A stretch of DNA of 64,000 nucleotides, from positions 8,184,001 through 8,248,000 of the forward strand of contig OU612073.1 in assembly GCA_914767715.1 (NCBI GenBank), written 5' to 3'. The stretch is from Membranipora membranacea (taxonomy: Eukaryota > Bryozoa > Gymnolaemata > Cheilostomatida > Membraniporidae). A program made the position numbers and the translations under genes. The notes below the pieces were generated by a model that did not search any database, was not told the DNA's origin, and was given only the letters and a program-made list of their open reading frames with translations. Positions 14,351-26,501 of this stretch are shown in pieces; position 1 is the first letter of the stretch, and the number at the start of each line of letters is the position of its first letter.

Positions 14351-16146
14351 ATGGAGTGCTCTACACCGACCCTACTCAAACAATTCACAGTTGGATTTCT
14401 TATAGCCACAGTTTTACTGGCAACCATAGTAAATTCAGGTAAGAATATACAACTTTTCACTCCAACTCAACGACCGATCACTGTTAATCATATTTTGCAG
14501 CATCTGAAATGGATAACTATAAACCATGGTGTCAAGTTTGTGGCACTGAGTCTATGAATTTAATTTTTCTTGGCAAATTCGGTCGGTTTCTAAAGCTGCT
14601 TCAACTTAAATGTAACCAAACTATTTTTCTCTTGTAGCACCACTAGAAGGACAAAACAAAGCTTCACAGCTAACTAGCAGTGACAGTTCAACATTAGGAG
14701 AAACTGTACACAAATTAGTCAAGAGATTTGACTTCCATTCGTTCGCTGCCGGATCGAATGTATGCACGCCGCAGGTAAATACTACAATCTTGCAATTTCT
14801 ACAAACATTTTTTGGAAGGAGTCGCAGCGAGCCGAACTCTTGCATTTACAGTAAAATTTGAATATTAAACTTATCAAAAAAAACTTCACATCATAGACTC
14901 ATTTTCTGTCAAGTACAAAGTCATGGTGAAGCCTTAATTTATCTAAAACCACATAATATATTCTAATTGGTTGTTTCTCTCATTGCATTGCAGATAGAAT
15001 GTTTAGAAGACTACCATTGTAACCACAAAGGACCTGGACACAAGTGTGAAACTTCCCAACACGGCTGTGGAATAAGATGTGTAAAAATAAAAAAGCGAAT
15101 CTCTACCTCATCCAAGGTAATTATCCTAACATACCAAAACTTGGCTAGTTCAGTTTATGCATGCACCGAATATTGTGTACAGTTTGAGAAGAACATTACC
15201 TTGGTGACTGGGATACGAATATTCAATGCCATTTATCTTGTTGAATTTCAGTGAACAACCAAATCTTTACAACAACGACATTTCCATAGACAATATATTG
15301 TAAGTGTAAAAAATTGGCTTTTGATATTTCTGCACTGTCTTTCGACTTTCTGGCTTCAAAGCATTTTCTGCATAACTCTCAAACATAACTTGGCTCTTTC
15401 TATAAAAAACGCCGAATTAGCATGCCTAATAATCCTTCTTTAACAAAACATATTAATGTATGTCTATCTTCTAAATACAACAAACTCCCAATCCTGTCAA
15501 TTGCTCAATTTGTTTTCCCAAAATATTTACAAAGGAAACCTTATAACCACTACATGGTATACACACCTATCTACAAGGGGAAAAACTGCATAATTTATAC
15601 CACAACGAATCTCATTAATGCAGAAAAATCTGGGCAACTCACAACCAAATTAGCCCAAGCCCACTTCCTACTCAGATTTGTCAATGCTTGTTTTGGACTG
15701 TCCAAGCCGGTCTCGCCTGAAAATTTGGCACTTGTTAAACCGCACACACCGTATGATCTTGTTACTACTGATGCAAATTCCAACCCCAAAAAATTGCATG
15801 ATTTTTAACAAAGAATAATTTAGCATAACAACCGTTTTGTGTGATGTTTTCATCTGCCCTATGTACTATTTAGTTGGGTTTGATACCCCAAGAAATTTGC
15901 ATAAATATTTCATACATTCTACTTGAATTGTCATAGCGGTGAGAATAAGTTTTGAGCAGGTTATCTCACTAATAGGCTGAATTCTTTACAAGGTTCATGT
16001 CCACCTTGGGGACCGAATCGGGTCATAACGGTCTAGTCTATGGCGGCCATGTTTGTAATGCAACACAAGCAGCCATATCATGTGACTTAATTTTCATTTC
16101 TTTTCTTTTGCAGAGGCGTAGAGTGTTTAGAAGGAGGAAATTGTGA
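14351..16146 (+). CDS. Secreted cysteine-rich cationic peptide precursor, 4 exons, 126 aa (WAP-like spacing)
   Basis: Exons: 14351-14438, 14638-14774, 14994-15116, 16114-16146; phases 1, 0, 0, all GT-AG, stop TGA at 16144. Residues 1-29 form a signal peptide with a hydrophobic core ending near NSA. A Ser/Thr-rich propeptide follows, with a Lys-Arg convertase site at 58-59. The mature part has six Cys at 72, 78, 84, 93, 100 and 104 (spacing C-x5-C-x5-C-x8-C-x6-C-x3-C). The stretch CLEDYHC...KC...GCGIRC resembles the C-terminal half of a WAP four-disulfide domain, but lacks the CC pair and two cysteines. The tail is very basic, and the last exon encodes RRRVFRRRKL. An antimicrobial or protease-inhibitor-like role is an inference; a novel six-Cys family is equally possible. 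ATG context AACAAAATGG is good. Promoter elements lie just upstream. Confidence 0.68.
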
Positions 16147-16694
16147 AAAGTTACTTGACGATGCGGTTGTCTGCAAATGAATCCATCCATTATCAATGCT
16201 CAACTCTCTCTGACCTCAGGCTAAGAAAGCTGAGCCCACCCAAGGAGCTTCTGAGGAGGCGACATAACTCCTATTTATGCGATCAAATCTCACACGCAAC
16301 AGTATTGTCTTGCTGGGTGCAAGAGATCACATATCAGCATGGAGTCAATTGTTCACATTCGAGGAAAAAATGCCTGCTACGATTATGTTGGGCTACGATT
16401 GCTGTAAAAGGGCTGACAAATATTATGAGCCTGAGTTTGACAATGTTACATGACAAACTTCCTTTTTTTTGTCGCCCTGGTTTGATACGTGAAAGTGAGC
16501 AAACACTTAAATGCCCCTTTGATGTTTTTGATTGCATACTCAACAATCTGATATTAAGTTCTATTATAATGTATATTTTATTTATTTATTGATAATATGT
16601 TATTCCTACGCATTTTTGTACATTTATCGTTTTATGAGGTCACTTTTGAATCTCCAGGTACTTCTTGCCTTCCACCTTCATACATACGTATGCT

Positions 16695-16742
16695 ATTAAT
16701 TGATGCTGTCTAAAGAATATTAATTGATGCTGTCTAAAGAAA
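16695..16742 (+). repeat. Exact 24-bp tandem duplication in the peptide gene 3' region
   Basis: ATTAATTGATGCTGTCTAAA repeats at 16695 and 16719. Confidence 0.85.
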
Positions 16743-16982
16743 CGAAAGGTTGCTTATTTTCTAAAGCAAACCCGAGAATTGATAAAGCCCAAACGAGAGA
16801 CGCAACCGCAGATTTTTATCTGTAGCCTTTTTCTATTTTGATAAGATGGCAGCTACTTGTAGACTCTCGTCAAATGATGCAATCACTATTTGAGTGACAT
16901 TCCAGTATTTGCAGTTTTATTCAACTTTTTGGTCGAATATGACCCATACATTTCCAAACACATCTAGTCATGGAACATTTTC

Positions 16983-16988
16983 AATAAA
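16983..16988 (+). terminator. Possible polyadenylation signal of the peptide gene
   Basis: AATAAA is the first canonical signal I found after the stop codon at 16146. It would give a 3' UTR of about 850 nt, which is long for such a small gene, so the real signal may be a variant nearer the stop. Confidence 0.3.
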
Positions 16989-17963
16989 CCATATATCATT
17001 GAATCATGATACCATCTTCTTTTCTTACATCCTAGACAAGTTCGACAACTGTTTCATTGCTTATGATGCAAACTATGCTCCATGACTTCAGTTCTTCGCA
17101 CATGGAACATCTAAGTATTGATATTTTGGAATATCAACTTTACATGTGACTTGTGTTGCAATTAAGCTCTGGAAAGCTCTCTGCCGCTTTGAGGACATTG
17201 TGTGGTCTCAGATAGAGATATCTATAGGTCTCTGGTGTGGCCATAGTCTGTTCTAAGATTTGAGGCTATGCTGGGGATCTGATTATGGGGGATAGGGATT
17301 GGAGATCTGTAGCTAAGGTCCAGCTCAGCGCGAGCGAGCGCCTAGACTTAACCGATTTAATCAAGCGCTGTTTGTTATTGTAGTATCATGTAATAAAATC
17401 CTCTATCTTTTACATCCAATATGTCAACCAAATCTCTAGCCTGAAAAAGGGAAGTGGGAAACAAAAATTTGACAGTTGAGTAGACACTGAAGTGTGAAGT
17501 ATTTTTGCAGTGTTGTTGTTTCCCTGTCAAAATTTCAGACTTCATTTCATGTGGTTTGTATTGTATGTCATTAACACCTGGTTGATGAGTTAAGCTGAAG
17601 TTTGGAAGACCTACTGATGCTCTGGTGATCGATGAGACACAACCGCACCTACATACGACATTCACCAATATGTACCACACGGTCACACAGTTCTCCAGCT
17701 TAGGTCACAGATATCGACTGGTTTTACATATTTGCACATTGTTTGGCAATTTTATTAGCTGCTTATCACAGCTTTGGAGTATGTTTAATTCCTTTTAATG
17801 GCCGCTTATCTGTGTTTTACCAAGGGTATTAGATATATTATGACCCTTGGTTTTACGTAACTCAATACGGTTTCTCAATATAAGCCATACAAAGAAATAA
17901 AAAAACTTGAATACAATTGAGTAAGATTATAAGGAAGGCTGATTTTGTAAAAGATTCCGTGTC

Positions 17964-18366
17964 AAAATGCCATGGCCAAAATGCCATTGGGACAAAATGC
18001 CATTGCCATAATGGCATTGTCATAATGCCATGGCCATAATGCCATAGGTGAAAACACCACTGCACAATATACCAATGCCAAAATACCAGTTGTACAAAAC
18101 GCCAGTTGTGTCAAAATACCAGTGGATATAAAGCCAGATGTGTCAAAATACCAGCGGATATAAAGCCAGATTGGACATAATACCATGCGGGACAACATAC
18201 CATATCCCAAAATACCATTGCCAAAATGCCAAAATATATAACCAAAGGAGATCAAGCCACATTGTATTTTTTTTAGTCACATTACAGCTGCGGGTTGCTT
18301 GATCATAGTAGGGGGTGGTTCAGTTGGTTAGAGCCATCTCCTTCACTGTTCAAGTCTCAAAGTTTC
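17964..18366 (+). repeat. Left arm of a 400-bp inverted pair: minisatellite plus tRNA-derived SINE head
   Basis: The arm is nearly identical to the reverse complement of 21101-21503. Its outer part is a degenerate minisatellite with a 14-17-bp unit based on AAAATGCCATTG. The inner part has a Pol III A-box-like GGTTCAGTTGGTTAG at about 18318 and a B-box-like GTTCAATTTC at about 18371. A SINE tail containing TCTGGGGTTTGTTGGG follows to about 18410. The long open frame here is a product of the satellite, not a gene. Confidence 0.7.
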
Positions 18367-19589
18367 TTCGTTCAATTTCAATGATATCTGGGGTTTGTTG
18401 GGATCCACAAACTGAGAGCTAGTAACTTGTAATAAATATTTCCCAACCATTCTTTAGAATAATATGACAATAACTTTGGTCTTTGGATTATTACCAATTT
18501 TTTTTTGAAAGCCAAGTCTTGACTCATCGCTGCCCTAGAGACTCATGCTTACTAATGACATTGATAAGACTACGATGATTGAACATAGAGCAGGTTATCT
18601 CTGTGTTTATTAGTTGTATAAAAAGTTACAGTTACAACTAACAGGAAGGAAAAACTCTGTTCACCCAAAATGAACTTTCACAGTAGGCCATGGCCATAGT
18701 ATTCAGCAAAGCCATTTAATAGGGGCTTGTGACTCACAGAATGTTCACAACTTGAATTTCATGTTGTAAATTTGGTATAAATGATGATGGATATGGATAA
18801 GTTTCTAACATCTCTTCTGACCATATACACATTCAACAAAATTTGTTTTCCTACTCGAGGGTATGAAAGCTACATAGTCTACAGAGCCGTTTCGTCAAAA
18901 TGTGGTGTTACTATGCAGAGCTTTTGTTTCTCTTAAATAGTTATGTAATGTAACTTCTTTTGATTCCATTTAAAAAGAATGTTGAGAATTTTATATGTTC
19001 AACCCAAAAATTTACTGGTTTAATTACGATAAACCACCAAAGTTGCCTTCCACCTGTAATGGACTGCGTAAAATGCACAGGACACACAATTACGTCCCAT
19101 TTACTATGGAAAATCTAACAATAATCATTCAGATAGCACAAGCATTTAAGCTGTAATACACAGCAAAGAACTTGTTATACAGAACCTTTGCCACAAAATT
19201 AAGAACTATTGGCGAATTAAGAAATAATTTTGTTACCCACCGGACTGAAAACATATTGACAAACTTTTAACAAACTATAACAAAACTTGTGTAAATTAAA
19301 TTAAGTAATATAACGAAATGTGTGACTATTGTAGTGTAGAACAAAATTCTCCTATACCGATATGTATGCCAAAATATAACCCACCAGTGTTGTGATGCGC
19401 AGGTCGGCGTACAGGAATCCTGAAAAAAATTTTGACTAAAGACTAAAGCAAGTTGAGTTGAAGCCAATATTTTTATATTCTTATTAGATCCCGAACCAGA
19501 ATTTGTGAAACCAAAATAATTATTTTATATTATCTATTACTATTATTAAATCCGAACATAAAAATGTGCACCTTAGATTTAAACATTTC

Positions 19590-20420
19590 AGATCAACAAT
19601 TCCTTACGGATGAACACAACTAAAATAAATTTATGTGTTATTATAAGAAATTATACAATAACAAAATTGTTACAGAAATATCTGACACCAACTTTCAATG
19701 GAAAACCAAGCTCATGCATTGATAATGCCAGCAACAAAATTAGTGCCAGAAAGCATCAACGTCCTACTATCAAGAAACCTTGGATGACTAAGCAGTTATT
19801 TACACTCACCAAAGAGGGTACTAAACTTCACAAAATAAGCAAAAAGCATTCAAAAACCATAGAGGAAATTTAAAAATCATTGTAACAAATTTGGTATTAG
19901 ATGGGCGCAGTACAACTAACACAATCAATATTATAATGGAACAACTTTACGGCCATTTTATTGATGGAAGAATCACCCAGGGTTGAATTTTATATCTTTC
20001 AAAAGCTTTTGATACAATAAATCACAGCTTTCTAGTAAGTAAACAGATATTTTTTTCAGATATAATCCCCCTCATAGCGACTGTAGGAAAATTATCTTTT
20101 AAATAGAAAACAGTTTGTATTGGTAAATGAATTAAGTCGGTTTACTGCCTGTCATGATCGGTGCTCCCTAGGGTTCGGTTCTCGGCCAGCACTATTTATA
20201 ATTTATAATGTTGACCTTTTAAATGTATAACCTGATCTAAATTGAAATTTTTTTGCTGACAATCCTAATAATTTTAGCACTGAACCTGAAATTACGAAGA
20301 GCAATTTACCTCTGATAAATGAATGGTGTATCACCAACTGTCTTGTCATAAACTATGAGAATACCTTTTTGAGACCTCGAACAACATTTTTAACCAGAAG
20401 ATTAACAGCTCATATTCCGG
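19590..20420 (+). pseudogene. Decayed non-LTR retrotransposon (LINE) reverse transcriptase
   Basis: A frame at 19610-19873 contains KKPWMTKQL, typical of the linker between LINE endonuclease and reverse transcriptase. Downstream, in shifting frames, LYLSKAFDTINHSFLVSK (about 19995-20045), PALFIIYNVDLLNV (about 20185-20230) and a diverged FADN-like block follow. These correspond to RT motifs of jockey/CR1-type elements. The canonical YADD is not intact. Several frameshifts and stops make it non-functional. Confidence 0.7.
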
Positions 20421-21100
20421 AACTTTTTTAAAAGAAAGAGGAACAGCATAACTATCTATGAACATTTTAAAAGCCTGAAAAAGGAATTAGATTTAACCCT
20501 GATGATGATACAAGCACTCGGTCCAGCCATTGAGCAGAATCTAGAATTAGAGTTCTGGGGCCACGCAAGTGACGGCCAGATAGGACTCTGTGTGACATCA
20601 AGGGAATTAAACCAGGGGTCAAAGTTCTCATATTTTTGAAAAACTAAAAATCATGCCATTACAAATGCTTTGTGAATATAAAGTTTTGAAACTTTTATTT
20701 ATTTCATACTCAATTCAAAATATTTTCAATATGATAACAAACCTTGAATACAACGCTTGATCCAACAAACTTGAATTTATGAAAACCAATAACAAGCGAG
20801 GAGAGAGGTCCTTGTTAAGAAATTGCATAGGCTTGTTCAAAAAGTTCATACCGGAGGTGTGGGTAGGGCCAGAGTGCAATCATGCTAGCCTTCATGACGC
20901 CGGTAATAGCATCAGAAAAGACCAGTCAAAACCCTTCAAGCCAAGACATAAAGTTGGTCAAATTTAGAGAGTCAATTAACTTGCCATAACCAACAGAGTT
21001 GGCGACTTGACGGCGCAATATTTGGTTGCAATTTCTGCAACACACACTAGCCTTCTGAACAATGGGGCCCAACTACCCCAAGAGGAAAAATTCAAATGTA

Positions 21101-21503
21101 GAAACTTTGAGACTTGAACAGTGAAGGAGATGGCTCTAACCAACTGAACCACCCCCTACTTTGATCGTGCAATCCGCAGCTGTAATGTGACTAAAAAAAA
21201 GTACAACGTGGCTTGATCTCCTTTGGTTATATATTTTGGCATTTTGGCAATGGTATTTTGGGATATGGTATGTTGTCCCGCATGGTATTATGTCCAATCT
21301 GGCTTTATATCCATTGGTATTTTGACACATCTGGCTTTATATCCACTGGTTTTTTGACACAACTGGCGTTTTGTACAACTGGTATTTTGGCATTGGTATA
21401 TTGTGCAGTGGTGTTTTCACCTATGGCATTATGGCCATGGCATTATGACAATGGCATTATGGCAATGGCATTTTGTCCCAATGGCATTTTGGCCATGGCA
21501 TTA
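21101..21503 (-). repeat. Right arm of the inverted minisatellite/SINE pair
   Basis: It is the reverse complement of 17964-18366 with few differences. The plus-strand open frame at 21213-21629 translates the satellite and shares its product with the minus-strand frame of the left arm. About 2.7 kb with a decayed LINE separates the arms. Confidence 0.7.
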
Positions 21504-22205
21504 TGGCCGGGTACCTTTTGTAAAACATTCTCTTCGAATGAAAATTATGCCAATAAAGTAAAAAAAGGAAATGAGTGGCACCACAGAACTGGTCATTTTA
21601 TGTGCCAGGCTTTTCAATTGCATCATTAGAGTATCATAGTGATCATAGTCTCTGTATACTTTTGCTGTGAATGGGTCAGTTTTCCATAAGTTATGGTCAA
21701 GCAATCGGATGTAGAGGGAGAGTGCTCCATCTGGCATCCTACTCCAAATTCCTAGTCAACGTTATGCAATTCACTTTTAGTATAAACAGAGACTATGGTA
21801 TAAATAGCTACCGGAATACCAATTATCAAAACCAAAGGAAGGGATCTGGTTTTGGTGTCTTCTGGTGAGACATAATAGCCCACTAGGAAATCGTTGGTAA
21901 TATTTACCATGGAGATAGAATAGAAGCAGGAATTCTGGATTTAAGGCTTCAATTATGAATAATTTGATCCTAACGATGATTGCGGCTGGAACTCGGTTTC
22001 ACCATGGTGCTCTTGGTTTCACGCATTTCATGAATCATATCCATGTAGGTTGTAGCTATATTGAAATACAGATTGTCTAGAGGCTTGAAGGTTAGGGCGG
22101 AGTGCCACGCTTTTTGTAGAGTCTTGGCAGATCTCTGCAATTTGATCTACCTACTTTATATTTTTATGCTCATGTGAAGAAGAGCATGGTGTTATTGATG
22201 TTGTG

Positions 22206-22427
22206 CTGGGGGTCTTTCAACTAGAATGGGCAATGCTGTTTAAAGGAAGTTATCATTACCACTTTGCACATTGGTCATTGCTCATTTGGTCTTTCAATTT
22301 CACAAATTCCGAATCGTTCGGTGAGAATGTAAAGAGTTCAATAAATCAGTGAACAATTTGGGAAAGAGACCCCAGCAGGTATCGATCAGATAGTGATTTT
22401 GCTGTTTTAAATTGAAAGACCACCCTG
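22206..22427. mobile_element. MITE family M2, intergenic copy
   Basis: Ends CTGGGGGTCTTTCAACTAG and AATTGAAAGACCACCCTGG are inverted repeats and match the copy at 50363. A further GGTCTTTCAATTTC lies inside (about 22289), suggesting a rearranged or nested copy. Confidence 0.55.
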
Positions 22428-24531
22428 GACATGCCTTATCCTACATGGAGTAAACTTGCTTTGTGTCCCAACAACTTAAGCATATCCCTGAGTGTTCTAG
22501 CCAAGGGTCACATTCAGCGCAGCTCAGCCAGTCTTACCACTGTCGCCTTTTCCCACGATCAATATCCAATAAAAATGCCTTCATTTTAAAAGTTTCCTAC
22601 TGCTTGAATTATGTGTGCTTTTAAAATTGAAATGTTATTTTGGTCTCAGGCTTGGTGCTTGTGCTAGCAGAGGAAACCGAATATTTCACTTCCTGGCAGG
22701 AACCTGAAGATGATTGATATCTACACATCATGCAAGATCTGTGTGAAATTTTAAAATATTGATTTTTACAAACACTTGCAATTAGCCCTTAAAAACCACC
22801 ACATAATAGCATTAACTTGACAGGCCATGAGTTCAACTCTAGGAAAAATTGTCTAGTGAACCTGAAACTCTAGGGATTAATTGTTTCTATGATCTTCTGC
22901 TTAAAAATATGGATACTCAGTACTGCATCGAAAAATGTTGTATAAAAGGAGGACTCCATGTTGGATCATCGCATAACGTAAAAACCTTTTAGGATAAATG
23001 CATAAATGACATATTGGCTTGTACTTTTGTGGTCCCTCTTTTACACGGCATTGGGAATGGAGAATGTAGCAAATACAGACTGTGCTCAGCCCAAGGGCTG
23101 GGGGGGGGGGGGGTAGGCAGGTCTAACCACTTTTTACGAACATCAATCTCACAGGTGGGAGTCAATTATGTAACTGGCACAAATTATATCACCACCGAAA
23201 TCCCCTAAGCTCTAAACAATGATTGTGACACAACCGACATTGGTTGTCAGTCGCAATAGTAATTTTGGTTTCAGAGAAGGAATTGAAAATTTTTCGACAA
23301 ATTTTAATTGTCCAAATGCATATTTTGAGGAGTTACGGGTGGAAATAATTTAAAAATTGGTCGAATTAACTAACTTTGTGGCCACATGTCAGATGGGTTG
23401 CGGAATTACACCTTTCCAGAACTCTTTACCAACCACAAAGGAAGACTGCAAGAAAGAGATTAACCAATACATGAGAACCTTGGTTTCGGAGATTCATCCG
23501 TTACATTGAGACAAGGTTGTTACCTACCCATTTCCTTCCAGACAGGTCCAAACTGCGTATTAAGCTGATTCACAGTACCAAACTATTGCAACAAAAATCA
23601 AATAAATAAATCAGTCTGCACTGCTCTTTTACAAGTATAGGATGATTAGCCTTAAAATGACACCACCAGATTTCTACTAGTAAGTGTAGCACTGGGCAGC
23701 CTGTCTTGACACAGGTTGTTGAAGGAAGCGGTTCCCTCAACCCCCAATCCCCCCCTCCCCCATTAGCAAAGCTTGTCACCAAGGACTAAAAGCCAGATGC
23801 CAGCTGTTATGAGGAGGTGTGATTATGTAATTTGTAAGATATACTGTGCCCAGTTCTTTTCCATTCATGAACGATTATAAGTCTGTTTTTAAAGAGGTAG
23901 GTGTTCTAATTTGGTGTCAGAAGCAGTTCAGAGTCAAATAAGGACATTAATAATAATTATTTGTAGCTTTGCAAGTAAAAACAAACATGGGTTGGAAAAA
24001 AAGGTCTCAAAATTAGGGCTATTAATTGGTTTTTTTTGCAGGTGTATGAAGGTGTGCCCTATTTCATAATATGAACTCTTTGAACGCAGAGTGAACCCCT
24101 ACACCCTGTTATTGGGAGCATGTGACAGGTTGTGGAATTCTGTTTTGTAAATTTTAAAGCCTAATACATTATATAACATGATTAAAAAAATATATGTTTT
24201 TTGTTAGCTTGCGTACATATCACAATGGCAGGAAGACAAATTGTGTAATAGAGTTACACTAATCAACCTATTGTGAAAACAAAAAATTCACACATTTTCC
24301 ATTAAAAATTTTTATTGTATGCTCCTTTTTCTCACATATTTGCACTGTTTTGACCACACCAATCATGACCGCTTGGCACTATTGTATGCAAAGTCCTTCC
24401 TAAATGTGTAACTTAGTGCAAATTTTGGTTTGTATTCAAGTGGAACTTACAAGGAATCATTCTTTAACAAAGCCCATCTGGATACCACTCTTAAATTGTC
24501 AAAGGCAATGTTAGGTTTTCCTGGTGCAATA

Positions 24532-25014
24532 TTTCTCTAGGCAAGGGTATAAGACATTTGATTGTTGAGAGCGTTTTGCTGCAATTGTCATAAACCTGTG
24601 CATGACATTGGTACTTCCAAATTTCACAAAGGCTACCACTTTAGCCTTTACATTGGAAGGGTAACCTCGGAACCATTGATTTTAAGAGCTCTTCCATTAT
24701 CGAAACAATCAATGTTACAGACACTTTATGAGCTCTCAAGTCTAGACAGTCTTGATCGACAGCACCCGACCTTTAGATATGGTAAATCTTTCTCTCGACA
24801 AGGGTAGAAGACATTCAATTGCTGAGAGAGTTTGGCTGCAATTGTCTTACAAATGGGCAGGAGGTTAGCTCTTCAAAACTTTTCAAACTTTGGATTTGGT
24901 GTTACCCTTTCATTGCATGGGGGTGGTGCTGTCGAGTAACACCGTCTAGACTCGAGAGGTCATAAAGTGTCTGTAATCTTGATTGCTCGATAATGGAAGA
25001 GCTCTTCAGATCAA
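24532..25014. repeat. Nested direct and inverted repeats
   Basis: A direct pair of about 60 bp (24532-24590 and 24788-24849, AAGGGTA...GACATT, CTGCAATTGTC) is interleaved with an inverted pair (24674-24770 and 24920-25014, with AGAGCTCTTCCATTATCGA, ACAGACACTTTATGA and GTCTAGAC mirrored). It is probably the remains of a composite or fold-back element. The frame at 24562-24807 is a by-product. Confidence 0.6.
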
Positions 25015-26188
25015 TGCAATATAGAGCCCCACACAACATACATTCGAATATTCAGTATTACAGCAGGACTTCAAATATGATGTTCAAAATATATTCTGCA
25101 GTCTTAAGCTGCTTCAAGCTGCGTAATTACTATGACTCAACATAGAGGGTCCTTCAAAAGTCTCAATGAACTTTTATTATATCCATTCCAGAAGTGTATT
25201 TAAATTCAGGTGAGACTTGGCTGGAAAGTGGTTGTCGGAACAGCCAATTATCTGTGTGAGGGGAAGCCACCGGTTACGAGTGGCAAATTTACATGAGGTA
25301 GGTGAGGATTTTGGCAGTGCAGCTGCAGCCTCAGACAAGCTTCCGACCCTCTTAGGTGTTAAATATAGACTTATCGATAATAAATTATGAAGTCTATGGG
25401 TGGTAATAATAATACTAGCTCTGAAGTCTGAATATATTAAAATTTTTGGACAAAATTTTTAATGAAGAAAAATAACTTAACATTGTTTGAATGAGGCGGA
25501 GGTTAAAATGGTCCTCATCAATAAAAAGAAATCACTCAGAACCAGAGGCCAATACCAACAGGTTATAGAGGTCCTGCAGGTTGGGCTCTCTTTAGTTTTT
25601 AATTTGAATAAATTACGATTTAAATGAGATTGAATTTCCTTCCTTTGTTACTTTTGTGGCAAAATGATGGGGATATAGTGTATAGAGTCCAGACAGTTGT
25701 ACCATGCACTTCTTGTCTCTCAACCATCGTAGTGGAATCAAATTTGCCTGCATTTCGCCCGTTCCCAACTTACTAAACTACATTAATCAATAAATGCAAG
25801 AAAATCCAATCAAACTTGATTCACGTAGTGGTAATCCACTACGTTTAGGAAAAATAATTATTATCCTCGTGGCGATTGAACACGGAAAAGACTGAATCTT
25901 TTTTATGCGAGGAGCCGTAGACCTCTAAGATTTCTGCTGCCATTTCATTCATGATTTGAAACCTCTGAGCAATGTGTTACCGTGCCCTCTGCGGTACAGA
26001 ACAAAGTTTTTGCATGCAGAAGATACCCTGCAATGTCATCTGCAAGATGAAGCAGCTCCCTTTGACCACATCTTGCCCTTTTACGTGGCATCCCCTGGGA
26101 AAGTAAGCTCATATATTGCACATCTTAAAGTAAACATTGAGAAATGGAATCAATCAACTCTTGTGCGGCCCACTTATATTGATTAACA

Positions 26189-26501
26189 TTACCCAATTTT
26201 GTACTTGTGGCTGCAGCAATTGTTGACATCGAACTTGTTCTTAGACCTGATAACGCCTGAGGCACTAAATGGCTGCGTCCTGGGAGCAGAGTTGGAGAGG
26301 TTCCAGTTGCAACCACGCATGCGGGTAGCTAGAGGTTCCGCTGACTGCGAGAGTACTCGCTTGGGACCGAAGGATGATGTGATCACCTTGGGAAACGTAG
26401 CAGTAGGGAGGGAGGATATAGACTGCTGTGTAGTTCCCAGGTATCTCTGCGTGGTTGAGTATTTCAAAGTTTGGTTAGACTGGTCTTCAAACAAGTCATA
26501 G
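26189..26501. other. Compact, GC-richer segment open on both strands, unrecognised
   Basis: About 300 bp are open over 100 codons on each strand, and the composition is less AT-rich than the surroundings. Neither translation matches a family I know. It could be a captured exon or an old transposon fragment. The neighbouring frame at 25956-26186 is also unassigned. Confidence 0.25.

Noticed and set aside
15422-15808. 128-codon plus-strand frame in intron 3 of the peptide gene
   Set aside because: There are no splice sites fitting the gene and no recognisable domain, and the opposite strand is equally open.
16143-16592. 149-codon plus-strand frame starting at the peptide gene stop
   Set aside because: It lies in the likely 3' UTR, overlaps the stop codon in another frame and shows no domain or splice context.
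17962-18255. Minus-strand frame of 97 codons rich in Trp, Phe, Gly and Met, and the matching plus-strand frame at 21213-21629
   Set aside because: Both translate the ATGCCATT minisatellite; the apparent conservation comes from the inverted repeat.
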